Below are positions 8,666 to 17,615 of a stretch of 64,000 bases of DNA, piece after piece (position 1 is the stretch's first letter; every line of letters starts with the position of its first letter). A model generated the notes under the pieces. That model did no database searches, had not been told where the DNA came from, and saw only the letters and a program-made list of their open reading frames with translations. A program made the translations under genes and the position numbers. The stretch comes from Actinoplanes oblitus (lineage in GTDB: Bacteria; Actinomycetota; Actinomycetes; Mycobacteriales; Micromonosporaceae), in the NCBI RefSeq assembly GCF_030252345.1, contig NZ_CP126980.1, positions 7,938,501 through 8,002,500 of the forward strand. The letters run 5' to 3'.

Positions 8666-9940
8666 ATGACAGACCATGAGGTCGGCATTCTGGCGATCGG
8701 CGCGGGGCCGGCCAATCTGGCTCTCGCAGTGGCGCTTGAGGACTCCGGCCCGGCGGATCTGGCCGGCAGCACGATGCTGCTGGAGCAGAGCCCGGACATC
8801 AAATGGCAGCGCAATCTCCTGATGCCGTGGGCGCGCAGCCAGGTGTCGTTCCTCAAGGACCTGGTGACGTTGCGCAACCCGCGCAGCCGGTTCTCGTTCC
8901 TCAACTTCCTGCACGAGAGCGGCCGCCTGAACGAGTTCGTCAACATGGGCACCTTCCACCCGTTCCGGTGGGAGCTGTCGGACTATCTGCAGTGGGCCGC
9001 CTCCAACCTGGAGCGGGTACGCATCCGCTACAACGCGCGGGCGTCGGCGATCGAGGCGACCGTCGCCGCCGACGGATCGATCGCCGGCTGGCAGGTCACC
9101 CTGACCGACGGCGACACGATCCGCTGCCGTGACCTGGTCATCGGGGGCGGACGGGATCCGCACATCCCGGAGGTCTTCGGCGCGCTCCCGGCCGACCGGG
9201 TCATCCACAGCACCAAGTTCCAGAGCCGGATCGGCCAGATCCCCGACGACCGGCCGGTCCGGGCGGTGGTCATCGGCGGAGCCCAGAGCTCGGCCGAGAT
9301 GTTCTACGCCATGCACCAGAACCTGCCGATGAGCCAGCTGACCTGGGTGATCCGCTCGGTGGGGCTGCAGAACTATCAGACCAGCAAATTCGTCAACGAA
9401 CTGTTCTTCCCGTCGTTCGTCGACGAGTTCTACTCCAGCGCACCGGAGACCCGGGCCCAGATCCTCGACGAGATGCGCCTGACCAACTACGCCGGGCTCG
9501 CCCCGCCGTTCCTCGACGAGCTGTACACGATGCAGTACCAGCAGAAGTTCGTCGGACCGCACCGCTCGTCGATCCGCCCGATGTGCGAGGTCGTCGGGGC
9601 CACCATGGACGGCGGCGACGTGGTGCTGGACCTGCGCGACCGGACCAGCGGCAAGACCGAGCCGTTGCGCTGCGACGTGGTCCTGCTGGGCACCGGGTAC
9701 GACCAGCGGATGCCCCGGATGATGCGGGACCTGGCCGGCCGGATCGGCCTGGACAGCGTCACGGTCAGCCGGTCCTACCGGGTCGACATCGGCGACTCGG
9801 CCTGGGGTGCGCTGTATCTGCAGGGCTTCAACGAGCAGACCCACGGCATCGCCGATTCGCTGATCAGCGTGCTGGCCCACCGCTCGCAGGACATCCTCGA
9901 CGATCTGCTGGCGCGCCGCGCCGAGCAGCCGGTCTCCTGA
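8666..9940 (+). CDS. Lysine/ornithine N-monooxygenase-like flavoenzyme
   Basis: The 424-residue protein belongs to the SidA/IucD/PvdA class, which uses FAD, NADPH and oxygen to hydroxylate the side-chain amine of lysine or ornithine. It shows the FAD motif GAGPANLAL (residues 12-20), a substrate-region QVSFLKDLVTLRNPRS segment, the NADPH motif VIGGAQSSAE and a C-terminal LLGTGYD. ATG 8666 is preferred over GTG 8657 because GAGGTGAG lies 4 bases upstream of it. It is the first gene of a run overlapping a MetRS-like gene (TGATG) and then a DAO-type oxidase. In hydrazine-forming pathways this trio supplies N6-hydroxylysine, joins it to glycine and cleaves the product. Siderophore synthesis is the usual alternative, but no siderophore synthetase is nearby. 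Confidence 0.9.
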   Translation: MTDHEVGILAIGAGPANLALAVALEDSGPADLAGSTMLLEQSPDIKWQRNLLMPWARSQVSFLKDLVTLRNPRSRFSFLNFLHESGRLNEFVNMGTFHPFRWELSDYLQWAASNLERVRIRYNARASAIEATVAADGSIAGWQVTLTDGDTIRCRDLVIGGGRDPHIPEVFGALPADRVIHSTKFQSRIGQIPDDRPVRAVVIGGAQSSAEMFYAMHQNLPMSQLTWVIRSVGLQNYQTSKFVNELFFPSFVDEFYSSAPETRAQILDEMRLTNYAGLAPPFLDELYTMQYQQKFVGPHRSSIRPMCEVVGATMDGGDVVLDLRDRTSGKTEPLRCDVVLLGTGYDQRMPRMMRDLAGRIGLDSVTVSRSYRVDIGDSAWGALYLQGFNEQTHGIADSLISVLAHRSQDILDDLLARRAEQPVS

Positions 9941-11478
9941 TGACCGAGCGGCTGATGATCGTCGCGCCCGGCCCGACCGCCAACGGCGATCTGCATCTGG
10001 GCCATCTCGCCGGGCCGTTCCTGGCCGCCGACATCTGCGCCCGGTACGCCCGGGCCGTCGGCCAGGACGTGCTGTTCGGCACCGGGATCCACTCGACGCA
10101 GAACTACATCGTCACCACGGCCCGGCGGCTGAACGAGGTACCGGAGGAGCTGCGCGAGCGCGCCGTCGGGCTGGTCCGCGAAAGCCTCGCCACGCTGCGG
10201 GTCCAGGCCGACGGGTTCGTCACGTTCGACGACCGGTACGTCAAGACGGTCATCACCTTCTTCGAGCGCCTGCACAGCCTGGGCAAACTCCGGCTGCGGC
10301 GGGTCCGCTTCCCGTACGTGGCCCGCACCGGCGAGTACCTCACCGACGCGTACGTCCGCGGCAGCTGCCCGGTGTGCCTCGCCGACGGCTGCGCGGGTCT
10401 GTGCGAAAGCTGCGGTACCTGGGTGGCCTCGGGCGACCTGATCGAGCCGCGGTCCACGCTCGACCCCGGCGACGTGGTGGAGCTGCGCGAGGCGACCGTG
10501 CTGGTGCTCCCGGTCGAGGAGTACCGGGCGGGGCTGACCGCGTACGTCGAGAAGCACGGGTCCACGATGCGGCCGCGACTGGCCCGGATGATGGAGGAGA
10601 TGCTGTCCCGGCCGTTACCGGACTATCCGGTGACGCTGCCGATCTCCTGGGGCATCCCGGCGCCGTTCCCGGAGGTCGCCGGGCAGGTCATCTACTCCGA
10701 TGCCGAGACGATCGCCTGGAGCATGCGGTGCACCGCGCTGGCGGCGGAGGCGCGGGGTGAGGTACCGACCGGCGAGGACGAGCTGTGGGACGCCGACGCC
10801 GACGGCCGGGTGATCTACTTCTTCGGCTCGGACGCCACCTACGCGTTCGTGGTGGTGGGCACCGCGATGCTGTTGGCGCTCGGCGGATACGTCCTGCCCG
10901 AGCAGTTCGTCACCAACGAGTTCTACGAGCTGGACAGCGACAAGTTCTCCACCAGCCGCGGACATCTGGTGACCGGCCGGGAGCTGGCCGCCGAGGTTCC
11001 CCGCGACCTCATCCGCTTCTACCTGGCCTCGACCGGGCCGGAGTTCCAGCGCACCAACTTCACCCGCTCCGCCATGGACCGGGTGACCGGGCAACGGCTG
11101 GTCGAGCCGTGGAACCGGGTCGCCGAGAGGGTCAACGCCCTGGCCGGGCGCGGACCACTTCCGGTGTCGCAGGCCTCTCGGGACCGGGCGCTGCTGATGA
11201 TGCGGCGGTTCGGCGGGGACCTCGCGCCGCGCCGGTTCAGCGTCAGCGCGGCCGCGTTCACCCTGACCGAGCAGCTGTCCCGGCTGGACCGGTGGGAGAC
11301 CGGCGCCGACGACGCCGGCGACTTCTGCCACGAGGTCGAGATGTTCCTGCGGTGCGCCGCGCCGATCCTCGTCGATCTGGCGGAGCAGGCGTTGCCGGAC
11401 ACCACCATTCCGGACCGGCCACGGGCCACCCGGATCACTCCCCGGCCGATGCCGCTGCTCACCCTGTCGGCGGCGTGA
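9940..11478 (+). CDS. Methionyl-tRNA-synthetase-like protein, candidate hydrazine synthetase subunit
   Basis: The 512-residue class I synthetase-like protein has HLGH at 19-22, a zinc knuckle C143-x2-C146 ... C155-x2-C158 and a KMSKS-like loop reading KFSTS (335-339). The genuine housekeeping enzyme would rarely sit inside a secondary-metabolite operon, and the altered loop suggests a different job. In s56-p1 (Spb40), triacsin (Tri28) and formycin-type pathways, a cupin-MetRS fusion joins an N-hydroxylated lysine to glycine to form an N-N bond, with the MetRS part activating glycine as adenylate. Here there is no cupin in the polypeptide; one is encoded about 9 kb downstream. Codon 226 (10615-10617) is TTA, rare in such genomes and a possible bldA control point. 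A self-resistance MetRS is a less likely alternative. Confidence 0.85.
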   Translation: MTERLMIVAPGPTANGDLHLGHLAGPFLAADICARYARAVGQDVLFGTGIHSTQNYIVTTARRLNEVPEELRERAVGLVRESLATLRVQADGFVTFDDRYVKTVITFFERLHSLGKLRLRRVRFPYVARTGEYLTDAYVRGSCPVCLADGCAGLCESCGTWVASGDLIEPRSTLDPGDVVELREATVLVLPVEEYRAGLTAYVEKHGSTMRPRLARMMEEMLSRPLPDYPVTLPISWGIPAPFPEVAGQVIYSDAETIAWSMRCTALAAEARGEVPTGEDELWDADADGRVIYFFGSDATYAFVVVGTAMLLALGGYVLPEQFVTNEFYELDSDKFSTSRGHLVTGRELAAEVPRDLIRFYLASTGPEFQRTNFTRSAMDRVTGQRLVEPWNRVAERVNALAGRGPLPVSQASRDRALLMMRRFGGDLAPRRFSVSAAAFTLTEQLSRLDRWETGADDAGDFCHEVEMFLRCAAPILVDLAEQALPDTTIPDRPRATRITPRPMPLLTLSAA

Positions 11479-12533
11479 CCATCGTGGCCGGGACTCGCCG
11501 GGTGCTCGTCGTCGGTGCCGGGGTGACCGGTCTGCTGACCGCTGTCGCCTGTGCCCGCGCCGGGTACCGGGTGACGGTGCTGGACCGGGGCGGCACCCCG
11601 GATCCCGGGGCCGCCTCGTACGACCAGCACCGCGCGTTCCGGGCGTTCGTCGCCGGCGATCCGCGGGCGACCGGGCAGCTGCTCACGGCCCGCCGTCGCT
11701 GGCGGGAACTGGAGGGTTTGCTCGGCGGCACGTTGTTCCGCCGGGTCGGTGTGGTCACCTGCCGGCCGCGCGACCAGGTGGACGCGCTGGCCGCCGAGGC
11801 GACAGCGGCCGGCGCCGCGGTCGACGTCGTCGACCCGGGCGAACTGCCGCACATGGTCTTTCCGGCCGGCTCGGTGGGTCTGCGGGAACACGGCGCCGGG
11901 GTGCTGCTCGCCGCCCGGGTGTTGCGCGCCGCGGCCCGCTGGCTCGCCGGGCAGGACACCGTACAGCTGTGTCCGGGCCAGGCGGTCTCCTCTGTCGACA
12001 CTCAGGCGGGCCAGGTCCGGCTCGCCTCCGGGCGGGTCCTCGGCGCCGATCTGATCCTGGTGGCGGCCGGCGCCTGGACCCGCGACCTGGTCGACAGCCC
12101 GGTGGTGCTGTACCGGCAGACGATGGTGTACCTGCGCCCGCCGGACGACCTGATGGACTGGTGGAACGGTGCCCCGGCGGCCGGTGGGCTCGGCCCGGAC
12201 CGGCGGGCCTGGCTGTTGCCGTCCGGTGCCGGGACCCTGCTCAAGCTCAGCACGGACGCGGTGTGCCGTGAGGTGAGCACCGTCCGGCCGGACGACCCGG
12301 CGCCTCGGTGGGCGCAGCGGGTGCTCGCCGCCCGGATCGTGCGCGACGCCGGCCGGTACACCGTCGTCGGCGTGAAGGACTGCCACTACGCCGCGGCGGC
12401 GGCCGGCGGCGGGGCGCTGCTCGCCCGGGCCGGCCCGACCGTGTGGTCGCGCGCCGCGTGCGGCGGCAGCGGTTTCACCACGGCGCCGCTGGTCGCCGAC
12501 CGCATCGTCCGGGCCCTGACCGAGGCCCTGTGA
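11475..12533 (+). CDS. DAO-family FAD oxidoreductase, candidate hydrazino-acid-releasing oxidase
   Basis: The 352-residue flavoprotein starts at GTG 11475, overlapping the MetRS-like stop (GTGA). It has a Rossmann motif GAGVTG (14-19) and a typical DAO-fold C-terminus (SRAACGGSGFTTAPLVADRIV). In s56-p1 and triacsin-type pathways, an FAD oxidase of this kind acts after the hydrazine synthetase and cleaves the lysine-glycine hydrazine intermediate, releasing hydrazinoacetic acid and an aldehyde. Position directly after the synthetase gene supports the same role; the specific substrate is inferred, not shown. It is unrelated in sequence detail to the D-amino-acid oxidase at the left edge. A general amine or imino-acid oxidase role is the alternative. 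Confidence 0.85.
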   Translation: MTIVAGTRRVLVVGAGVTGLLTAVACARAGYRVTVLDRGGTPDPGAASYDQHRAFRAFVAGDPRATGQLLTARRRWRELEGLLGGTLFRRVGVVTCRPRDQVDALAAEATAAGAAVDVVDPGELPHMVFPAGSVGLREHGAGVLLAARVLRAAARWLAGQDTVQLCPGQAVSSVDTQAGQVRLASGRVLGADLILVAAGAWTRDLVDSPVVLYRQTMVYLRPPDDLMDWWNGAPAAGGLGPDRRAWLLPSGAGTLLKLSTDAVCREVSTVRPDDPAPRWAQRVLAARIVRDAGRYTVVGVKDCHYAAAAAGGGALLARAGPTVWSRAACGGSGFTTAPLVADRIVRALTEAL

Positions 12534-12570
12534 AAAGCCCCGTGACCACGAGTCAGACAGGAGCGCACCC

Positions 12571-13833
12571 GTGAGCGGCAACCCACAACTGGGAGTCATC
12601 GCCACCCTGCGAATCACCCCCACCCCGGTCCGGCATCTCCTCGCCGGTGTGTTCATCAACCAGCTCGGTGCGTTCGTCCAGACCTTCCTGGTCCTGTACC
12701 TGGCGTTCCGCGGCCAGTCGGCGGGCGCGGCCGCCCTGTGCCTGGCCGCTTACAGCGTCGGCGCCATCTTCGGCACGATGCTCGGCGGCGAACTCACCCA
12801 CCGCGTCGGCGCGCGGCTGACCATCGTCACCGCGATGGCCGTCGCCGGCCCGACGGTGTGGCTGATCCCGTGGATCACCCACACCGGCGTCCTGCCCGCG
12901 CTGATGGTCGTGGTAGCGCTCGCCGGCCTGGCCACCCAGGCCTACCGCCCCGCCGCCGCGGTGATGATCAGCGACCTCATGCCGGAAGAACACCAGGTGA
13001 TGGCGTTCTCGATGATGCGGACCGCGCTGAACCTCGGAGCCGCCCTCGCACCGCTCATCGCCGCCGGGCTCATCCTCGTCGACTGGGACCTGCTCTACTG
13101 GTTCGACGGCGCCACCGCGCTGCTGTACGCGGCGTTCGCCTTCTTCGTGCTCCCCCGCGCCATCGGTCTGACCCCGGACAGCGAGCCGGAGACCGGCGCG
13201 GCACCGAAAGCCACCGGCCGCGAGGTCTACGCCCTGCTGGTACGCGACAGCAGGTTCCTGTGCTACCTGGCCGCGGTCTTCCTCGGCACGATCGCCTACA
13301 CCCAGTCGACCAGCGCCCTGCCCCTGGCGATCGTGGCCGAGCACTACCCGGCCGCCCTGTACAGCGCGGTCCTGACCGTATCGTCGCTGGTCGTCATCCT
13401 CGCCCAGCTGAAGATCACCACGTACGTCACCCGGCTGCCGAAAACCGTGGCCGTGGGCCTCGGGCACCTGATCGACTCGATCGGGCTGGCGGTGCTCGTC
13501 CTGGCCGCCTGGTGGGGCGGGATCTTCGTCATCGGCGTCGTGCTGTCGGTGGGCGGCCTGATGATCGCCGGCCCGAACATGTTCGCCCATCCCGCCACGT
13601 TCCACCCCGTGGTCAAGGCCCGGTACATCGCCACCATGCAATCGGTCGCCGGGCTCGCCACCACGATCGGGCCGCTGTTCGGCGTCCTCACCTGGCACGC
13701 GCTCGGCAGCCCGTTCTGGCTGCTGTGCGCCCTGATCAACGGCGTCGCCGGGGTCCTCGCCGTCCTCGCGCTGCGCGGCACCGCCGAACCGGCCCCAGCC
13801 CTCGCGACCGAGACCGCAGGAGAGTCCTCATGA
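12571..13833 (+). CDS. MFS transporter, likely product exporter
   Basis: GTG 12571 follows AGGAG and encodes a 420-residue membrane protein with about 12 hydrophobic helices typical of the major facilitator superfamily. GGELTHRVGARL falls at the usual loop between helices 2 and 3. Position inside the biosynthetic run, with an ATGA overlap onto the ATP-grasp gene, suggests export of, or self-protection from, the product. Substrate cannot be read from sequence. Confidence 0.87.
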   Translation: MSGNPQLGVIATLRITPTPVRHLLAGVFINQLGAFVQTFLVLYLAFRGQSAGAAALCLAAYSVGAIFGTMLGGELTHRVGARLTIVTAMAVAGPTVWLIPWITHTGVLPALMVVVALAGLATQAYRPAAAVMISDLMPEEHQVMAFSMMRTALNLGAALAPLIAAGLILVDWDLLYWFDGATALLYAAFAFFVLPRAIGLTPDSEPETGAAPKATGREVYALLVRDSRFLCYLAAVFLGTIAYTQSTSALPLAIVAEHYPAALYSAVLTVSSLVVILAQLKITTYVTRLPKTVAVGLGHLIDSIGLAVLVLAAWWGGIFVIGVVLSVGGLMIAGPNMFAHPATFHPVVKARYIATMQSVAGLATTIGPLFGVLTWHALGSPFWLLCALINGVAGVLAVLALRGTAEPAPALATETAGESS

Positions 13834-16397
13834 GCTTCCCGCCCGAGGCCGGCCGGCCGGTGCTGGTCGTCGGCTACGTCGGCGTCACCCTGGCCGCCGT
13901 CGCCCGCTTCCAGGCGGCCGGTTCGGTCATCTACGTCGAGGAACCCGACGTCATCCGCAAGCGCGCCGTCCGCGCGCACCTCGACGGCGTCCCGTTCGTC
14001 AACGACCTGATCGCCTGGGAGTACCTCCGGCCGGGAGCGGCCGACGAGTTCTTCGACGCCCATCCCGGCCTGGACCCGGTGGCGGTCATCCCGGCCATCG
14101 AATACGCCACCACGTTCGCCGCCCGCCTCAGCGAACGCTACGGCCTCCCCGGCGCGGGCCTGCGGGCCGCCGAGATCATGCGGGACAAGCTCACGCTGCG
14201 CGAGGTGACCCGGGCGGCGGGGATCGTCAACCCGGCCAGTGCCGAGGTCACCGGCCCGGACGACGTGACGGCGTTCCTGGCCGGGCGGACCGGGCCGGTG
14301 GTGCTCAAGCCGGCCAACCGCCAGGCCTCGGTGGGCACCGAGGTGATCCACGATCCGGGTGACGTCGCGGCGGTCTGGGAGCGCTGCGGCCGGCAGGACG
14401 AGGGCATCTTCGTGCCCGACCGGCCGATGGACGTCCGCATGCTGGTCGAGGAGTACGTCGCCGGCGACGAGTACAGCGTCGAGATGCTCGTCCGCGACGG
14501 CGTACCACTGTTCACCAACGTGACGGGCAAGCAGCTGTGCCCGGGGCCGCGGCCGGTGGAGCTGGCCCACGTCGTCCCGGCGGACCTCCCCCCGGAGGTC
14601 GCCGCACTGCTCGGCTCGCACACCACCGGCGTCGTCGCGGCCACCGGTTTCGGCACCGGGATCGTGCACTGCGAATGGATCCTCACGGACGGCACGCCGT
14701 ACCTGGTGGAGTGCGCCGGCCGGCTGCCCGGCGACGGGATCGTCGACCTCATCGCGGCCGCGTACCGGATGGACCTGCTGCGCAGCTACTACGCCTTGAT
14801 GAGCGGGGCCGACGTCACGGCCGGCCTGCCGCGGCGGGCGGCCGGCGGTGCCGCGGTGCACTTCGTGACCGCCGCGCCCGGTCTGGTCGAGCAGGTCAGC
14901 GGGGTCGAGGACGCCCGCGCCGTCGACGGGGTGTTCCTGGTCCAGGTCACCGCCGGGCCCGGGGACCGGGTCCCCGCCCTGCGCAGCTCCTGGGACCGGG
15001 CCGGCATCGTCATGGCCACCGGTGCCGACGGCGGGGAGGCGCTGCGGCGGGCGCGGACCGCTGCCGATCTCGTCCGCGTCGACACCCGCCCGGCGACGGA
15101 CCGGGGCACCTTGCTGGTCATCGGCAGCGGCCTGAAGGTGTACCGCGAGTACCTGGTCCGGCCGATCCGGCGCCGCGCCGAGGAGGCCGGCCTGGACATG
15201 GTGCTGGTCAACAACCTGCGGCCGACCTGGCAGAGCGAGTACTTCGACGAGATCGTGGTCGCCGACGTGTTCGACACCCGGACGATGCGCGACGCCGTCG
15301 ACCGGATCGCCGCCCGCCGCCGGATCGTGGCGCTGATGTGCTGGGACGAGCCGCTCGTGCTCGACGCCGGCCTGATCGCCGCCGAGCTCGGGGTGCCCGG
15401 ACTGTCCGAGGCCGGGGTACAGGGCTGCCGCGACAAGCAACGGACCCGCGCCGAGCTGACCGCGGCCGGACTGCACCAGCCGGCCTTCGGGCTCACCCAC
15501 ACCGTCGAGGAGGCCCGCGCGACCGCCGCGCGGATCGGGTACCCGGTGGTGCTCAAGCCCCGCGCGATGGGCGCCAGCATCGGCGTGGTGCTGGCCGCCG
15601 ACGAGTCCGAACTGGACGACGGTTTCCGGGTCGCGCTGTCGGCGAGCGAGGTGGATCCCGGCCCGTACCGGGCCTGTGTGATCGTCGAGCAGTACGCCCG
15701 CGGTCCCGAGATCAGCGTCGACGGCGCCGTGCACAAGGGCGAGTACCTGCCGATGTTCGTGGCTCGCAAGCAGAGCGGCGAGGAACCGTACTTCGAGGAG
15801 ACCGGCCACCTGGTCGACGCGGCCGACCCGCTGCTGGCCGACCGCGACCTGATGCGGGTGCTCGCCCTCGCACACCGGGCGCTCGGCGTCGAGGACGGCA
15901 TCACCCACACCGAGCTGCGCCTGACCGCCCAAGGGCCGCTGATCATCGAGGTCAACGGCCGGCTCGGCGGCGACCTGATCCCGTTCCTGGGCCGGACCGC
16001 CACCGGCATCGAACCGGGTGAGGTGCTGTTCGACGTGGCGACCGGGCAGCGGCCGCACCTGACGCCGACCCGCCGGGTGGTGGCCGGCATCCGGTTCGGC
16101 TACCCCGAGCAGGACTGCGTGCTGCGGTCGGTCACCGTCCCGGCCGCGGCGCCCGGGCTGGTCACGGCGGCACCGATGGCCGAACCCGGCGCCCTGCTGC
16201 GCCTGCCGCCCGGCGGTTACCTGGCGCGGCACTCGTTCGTGGTGTGCGAGGCCGACGACACCGCTACCTGCCTCGACCGGCTCGCCGCGGCGGCGGCCCT
16301 GGTCCAGCTCACCGGCGACCCGGTCGGGCCGCCGGACGGGCAGACCCCGTTCGCCATGCCGGCCGGTCTGCTCGACGTCGACTCTGAGGAGCTCTGA
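13830..16397 (+). CDS. Tandem double ATP-grasp ligase
   Basis: The 855-residue protein contains two complete ATP-grasp modules. The first (about residues 1-400) has VVLKPANRQASVGTEVI, LVEEYVAGDEYSVEMLV and a metal-binding YLVECAGRLPGDG. The second (about 430-855) has VVLKPRAMGASIGVV, IVEQYARGPEISVDG and LIIEVNGRLGGD. ATP-grasp enzymes activate a carboxylate as acyl-phosphate and join it to an amine. Two intact modules in one chain suggest two successive ligations, or one active and one structural module; both keep the lysine and E/N metal-ligand motifs. With no NRPS in the cluster, this is the best candidate for assembling the backbone, for example by amide formation with a hydrazino acid. 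It starts on the MFS stop (ATGA). Confidence 0.88.
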   Translation: MSFPPEAGRPVLVVGYVGVTLAAVARFQAAGSVIYVEEPDVIRKRAVRAHLDGVPFVNDLIAWEYLRPGAADEFFDAHPGLDPVAVIPAIEYATTFAARLSERYGLPGAGLRAAEIMRDKLTLREVTRAAGIVNPASAEVTGPDDVTAFLAGRTGPVVLKPANRQASVGTEVIHDPGDVAAVWERCGRQDEGIFVPDRPMDVRMLVEEYVAGDEYSVEMLVRDGVPLFTNVTGKQLCPGPRPVELAHVVPADLPPEVAALLGSHTTGVVAATGFGTGIVHCEWILTDGTPYLVECAGRLPGDGIVDLIAAAYRMDLLRSYYALMSGADVTAGLPRRAAGGAAVHFVTAAPGLVEQVSGVEDARAVDGVFLVQVTAGPGDRVPALRSSWDRAGIVMATGADGGEALRRARTAADLVRVDTRPATDRGTLLVIGSGLKVYREYLVRPIRRRAEEAGLDMVLVNNLRPTWQSEYFDEIVVADVFDTRTMRDAVDRIAARRRIVALMCWDEPLVLDAGLIAAELGVPGLSEAGVQGCRDKQRTRAELTAAGLHQPAFGLTHTVEEARATAARIGYPVVLKPRAMGASIGVVLAADESELDDGFRVALSASEVDPGPYRACVIVEQYARGPEISVDGAVHKGEYLPMFVARKQSGEEPYFEETGHLVDAADPLLADRDLMRVLALAHRALGVEDGITHTELRLTAQGPLIIEVNGRLGGDLIPFLGRTATGIEPGEVLFDVATGQRPHLTPTRRVVAGIRFGYPEQDCVLRSVTVPAAAPGLVTAAPMAEPGALLRLPPGGYLARHSFVVCEADDTATCLDRLAAAAALVQLTGDPVGPPDGQTPFAMPAGLLDVDSEEL

Positions 16398-16401
16398 ACA
16401 C

Positions 16402-17592
16402 ATGACCTCGACCACGCTCTCCGCGGACGATGTCCTCGGCCGGGCCCAGGCCCTCGCCCCGCTGCTGCGGGAACGGGCCGCCGAGATCGAACAGGCCCGC
16501 ACACTGCCCGCCGACGTCGTGGAGCTGCTGCGCGGCACCGGCGTCTTCCGGATGTGTTTCGGCGCGGACTGGGGTGGCCCCGGGCTCACCTCGATGCAGC
16601 AGACCCGGGTGGCCGAGGCCCTGGCGTACGGCGACGCCTCCACCGCCTGGTGCGGCATCATCGGCGCCAACACCGGCCTGCTCAGCAATTTCCTGGACCG
16701 GGCGGTCGCCGAGAAGATGTATCCGACGCTGGACACCATCACCGCGGGTGTCCTGGCCCCCGCCGGTCACGCGGAGCGGGTACCGGGCGGGTACCGGCTC
16801 TCCGGCCGGTGGTCGTTCGGCAGCGGGGTGAACCACAGCGACTGGGTGATGTCCGGCGCCTTCGTCTTCCAGGACGGACAGCCGTACGCCAGCCCCGACG
16901 GCAGCAACCCGCACGAATCACGACAGTTCCTGGTGCCCCGGTCCGACGTCGACGTCCTCGACAACTGGGACACCACCGGACTGTGCGGCAGCGGCAGCAG
17001 CGACTACACCATGACCGACGTCTACGTCCCCGAGGAACACACCCTCACCTTCGACACCGTCAAAGGCACGCCCGGCCCCCTCGCCCAGCCCGAGTCGTTC
17101 ATGCGCAGCCTGTGCGGGGTTCCTCTCGGGGTGGCCCGGGCCGCGCTGGACCACGCCCGCGAGACCGCACTCAAACGGTTCGACCGGATGACCGGGACGG
17201 CCTGGGCCGACACCTTCCGCGTCCAGGTCACCCTCGCCGAATGCGAGGCCGAGTACAACGCCGCCCGCGCCGGCGTCTACGCGGCCATGACCCGGCAATG
17301 GGAAGTCCTGTCGGCCGGCGGCACCCTCGACGACCTCACGCCCGACGAGCGGGCGGCGTCACCGATCGCCTGGCTGCACGCCTTCCGCACCTCCCGCCGG
17401 GTGGTCAGCCGCCTGTACGACCTGCTCCAGGCCTGGTCGATCAACCGCAGCTCACCGATGGACCGGTGGCTGCGCGACACCACCACCATGTGCCAGAACC
17501 TCAGTGCCCAGGACGCGATCCTCGAGTCCGCCGGCGCCTATCTGCTGGGCCGGCCACCGAGATTCCGCATCTGCCTCGGCATCGTCAGCTGA
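16402..17592 (+). CDS. Acyl-CoA-dehydrogenase-fold flavoenzyme, copy A
   Basis: The 396-residue protein has the acyl-CoA dehydrogenase fold of two-component flavin monooxygenases and nitrososynthases (HsaA/KijD3-like): a helical N-terminal domain, a central beta domain with YRLSGRWSFGSGVNHSDWV and a C-terminal helical bundle. Relatives either dehydrogenate or use reduced flavin to hydroxylate carbon or nitrogen. In an N-N pathway, oxidation of a hydrazine to hydrazone, azo or N-oxide is the natural guess, but that is inference. It starts 4 bases after the ATP-grasp stop and is followed by a close paralogue. The middle 560 bases are nearly identical to that paralogue, while both ends diverge. 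No flavin reductase gene is seen in the cluster. Confidence 0.85.
   Translation: MTSTTLSADDVLGRAQALAPLLRERAAEIEQARTLPADVVELLRGTGVFRMCFGADWGGPGLTSMQQTRVAEALAYGDASTAWCGIIGANTGLLSNFLDRAVAEKMYPTLDTITAGVLAPAGHAERVPGGYRLSGRWSFGSGVNHSDWVMSGAFVFQDGQPYASPDGSNPHESRQFLVPRSDVDVLDNWDTTGLCGSGSSDYTMTDVYVPEEHTLTFDTVKGTPGPLAQPESFMRSLCGVPLGVARAALDHARETALKRFDRMTGTAWADTFRVQVTLAECEAEYNAARAGVYAAMTRQWEVLSAGGTLDDLTPDERAASPIAWLHAFRTSRRVVSRLYDLLQAWSINRSSPMDRWLRDTTTMCQNLSAQDAILESAGAYLLGRPPRFRICLGIVS
16777..17336 (+). repeat. Near-identical block, flavoenzyme copy A
   Basis: This 560-base block matches 18012-18571 at a constant offset of 1235 bases with only about a dozen mismatches by eye. A shorter identical stretch (about 16498-16562, again at 17729-17793) lies upstream of it. 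The flanking parts of the two genes are clearly more diverged, including synonymous positions. This mosaic pattern points to gene conversion or recombination between tandem paralogues rather than uniform ageing. Confidence 0.85.
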
Positions 17593-17615
17593 AAACCCGA
17601 CTTAGGAGTACAGCC

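Noticed and set aside
8666..9940. Siderophore locus
   Set aside because: An N-hydroxylase alone suggests this, but there is no IucA/IucC-type or NRPS synthetase and no siderophore uptake gene, while a MetRS-like gene and DAO gene overlap it.
13344..16742. A 1132-codon minus-strand frame across the ATP-grasp gene
   Set aside because: It runs antisense to a gene with full domain motifs, shows no recognisable domain, and crosses the boundary between three plus-strand genes.
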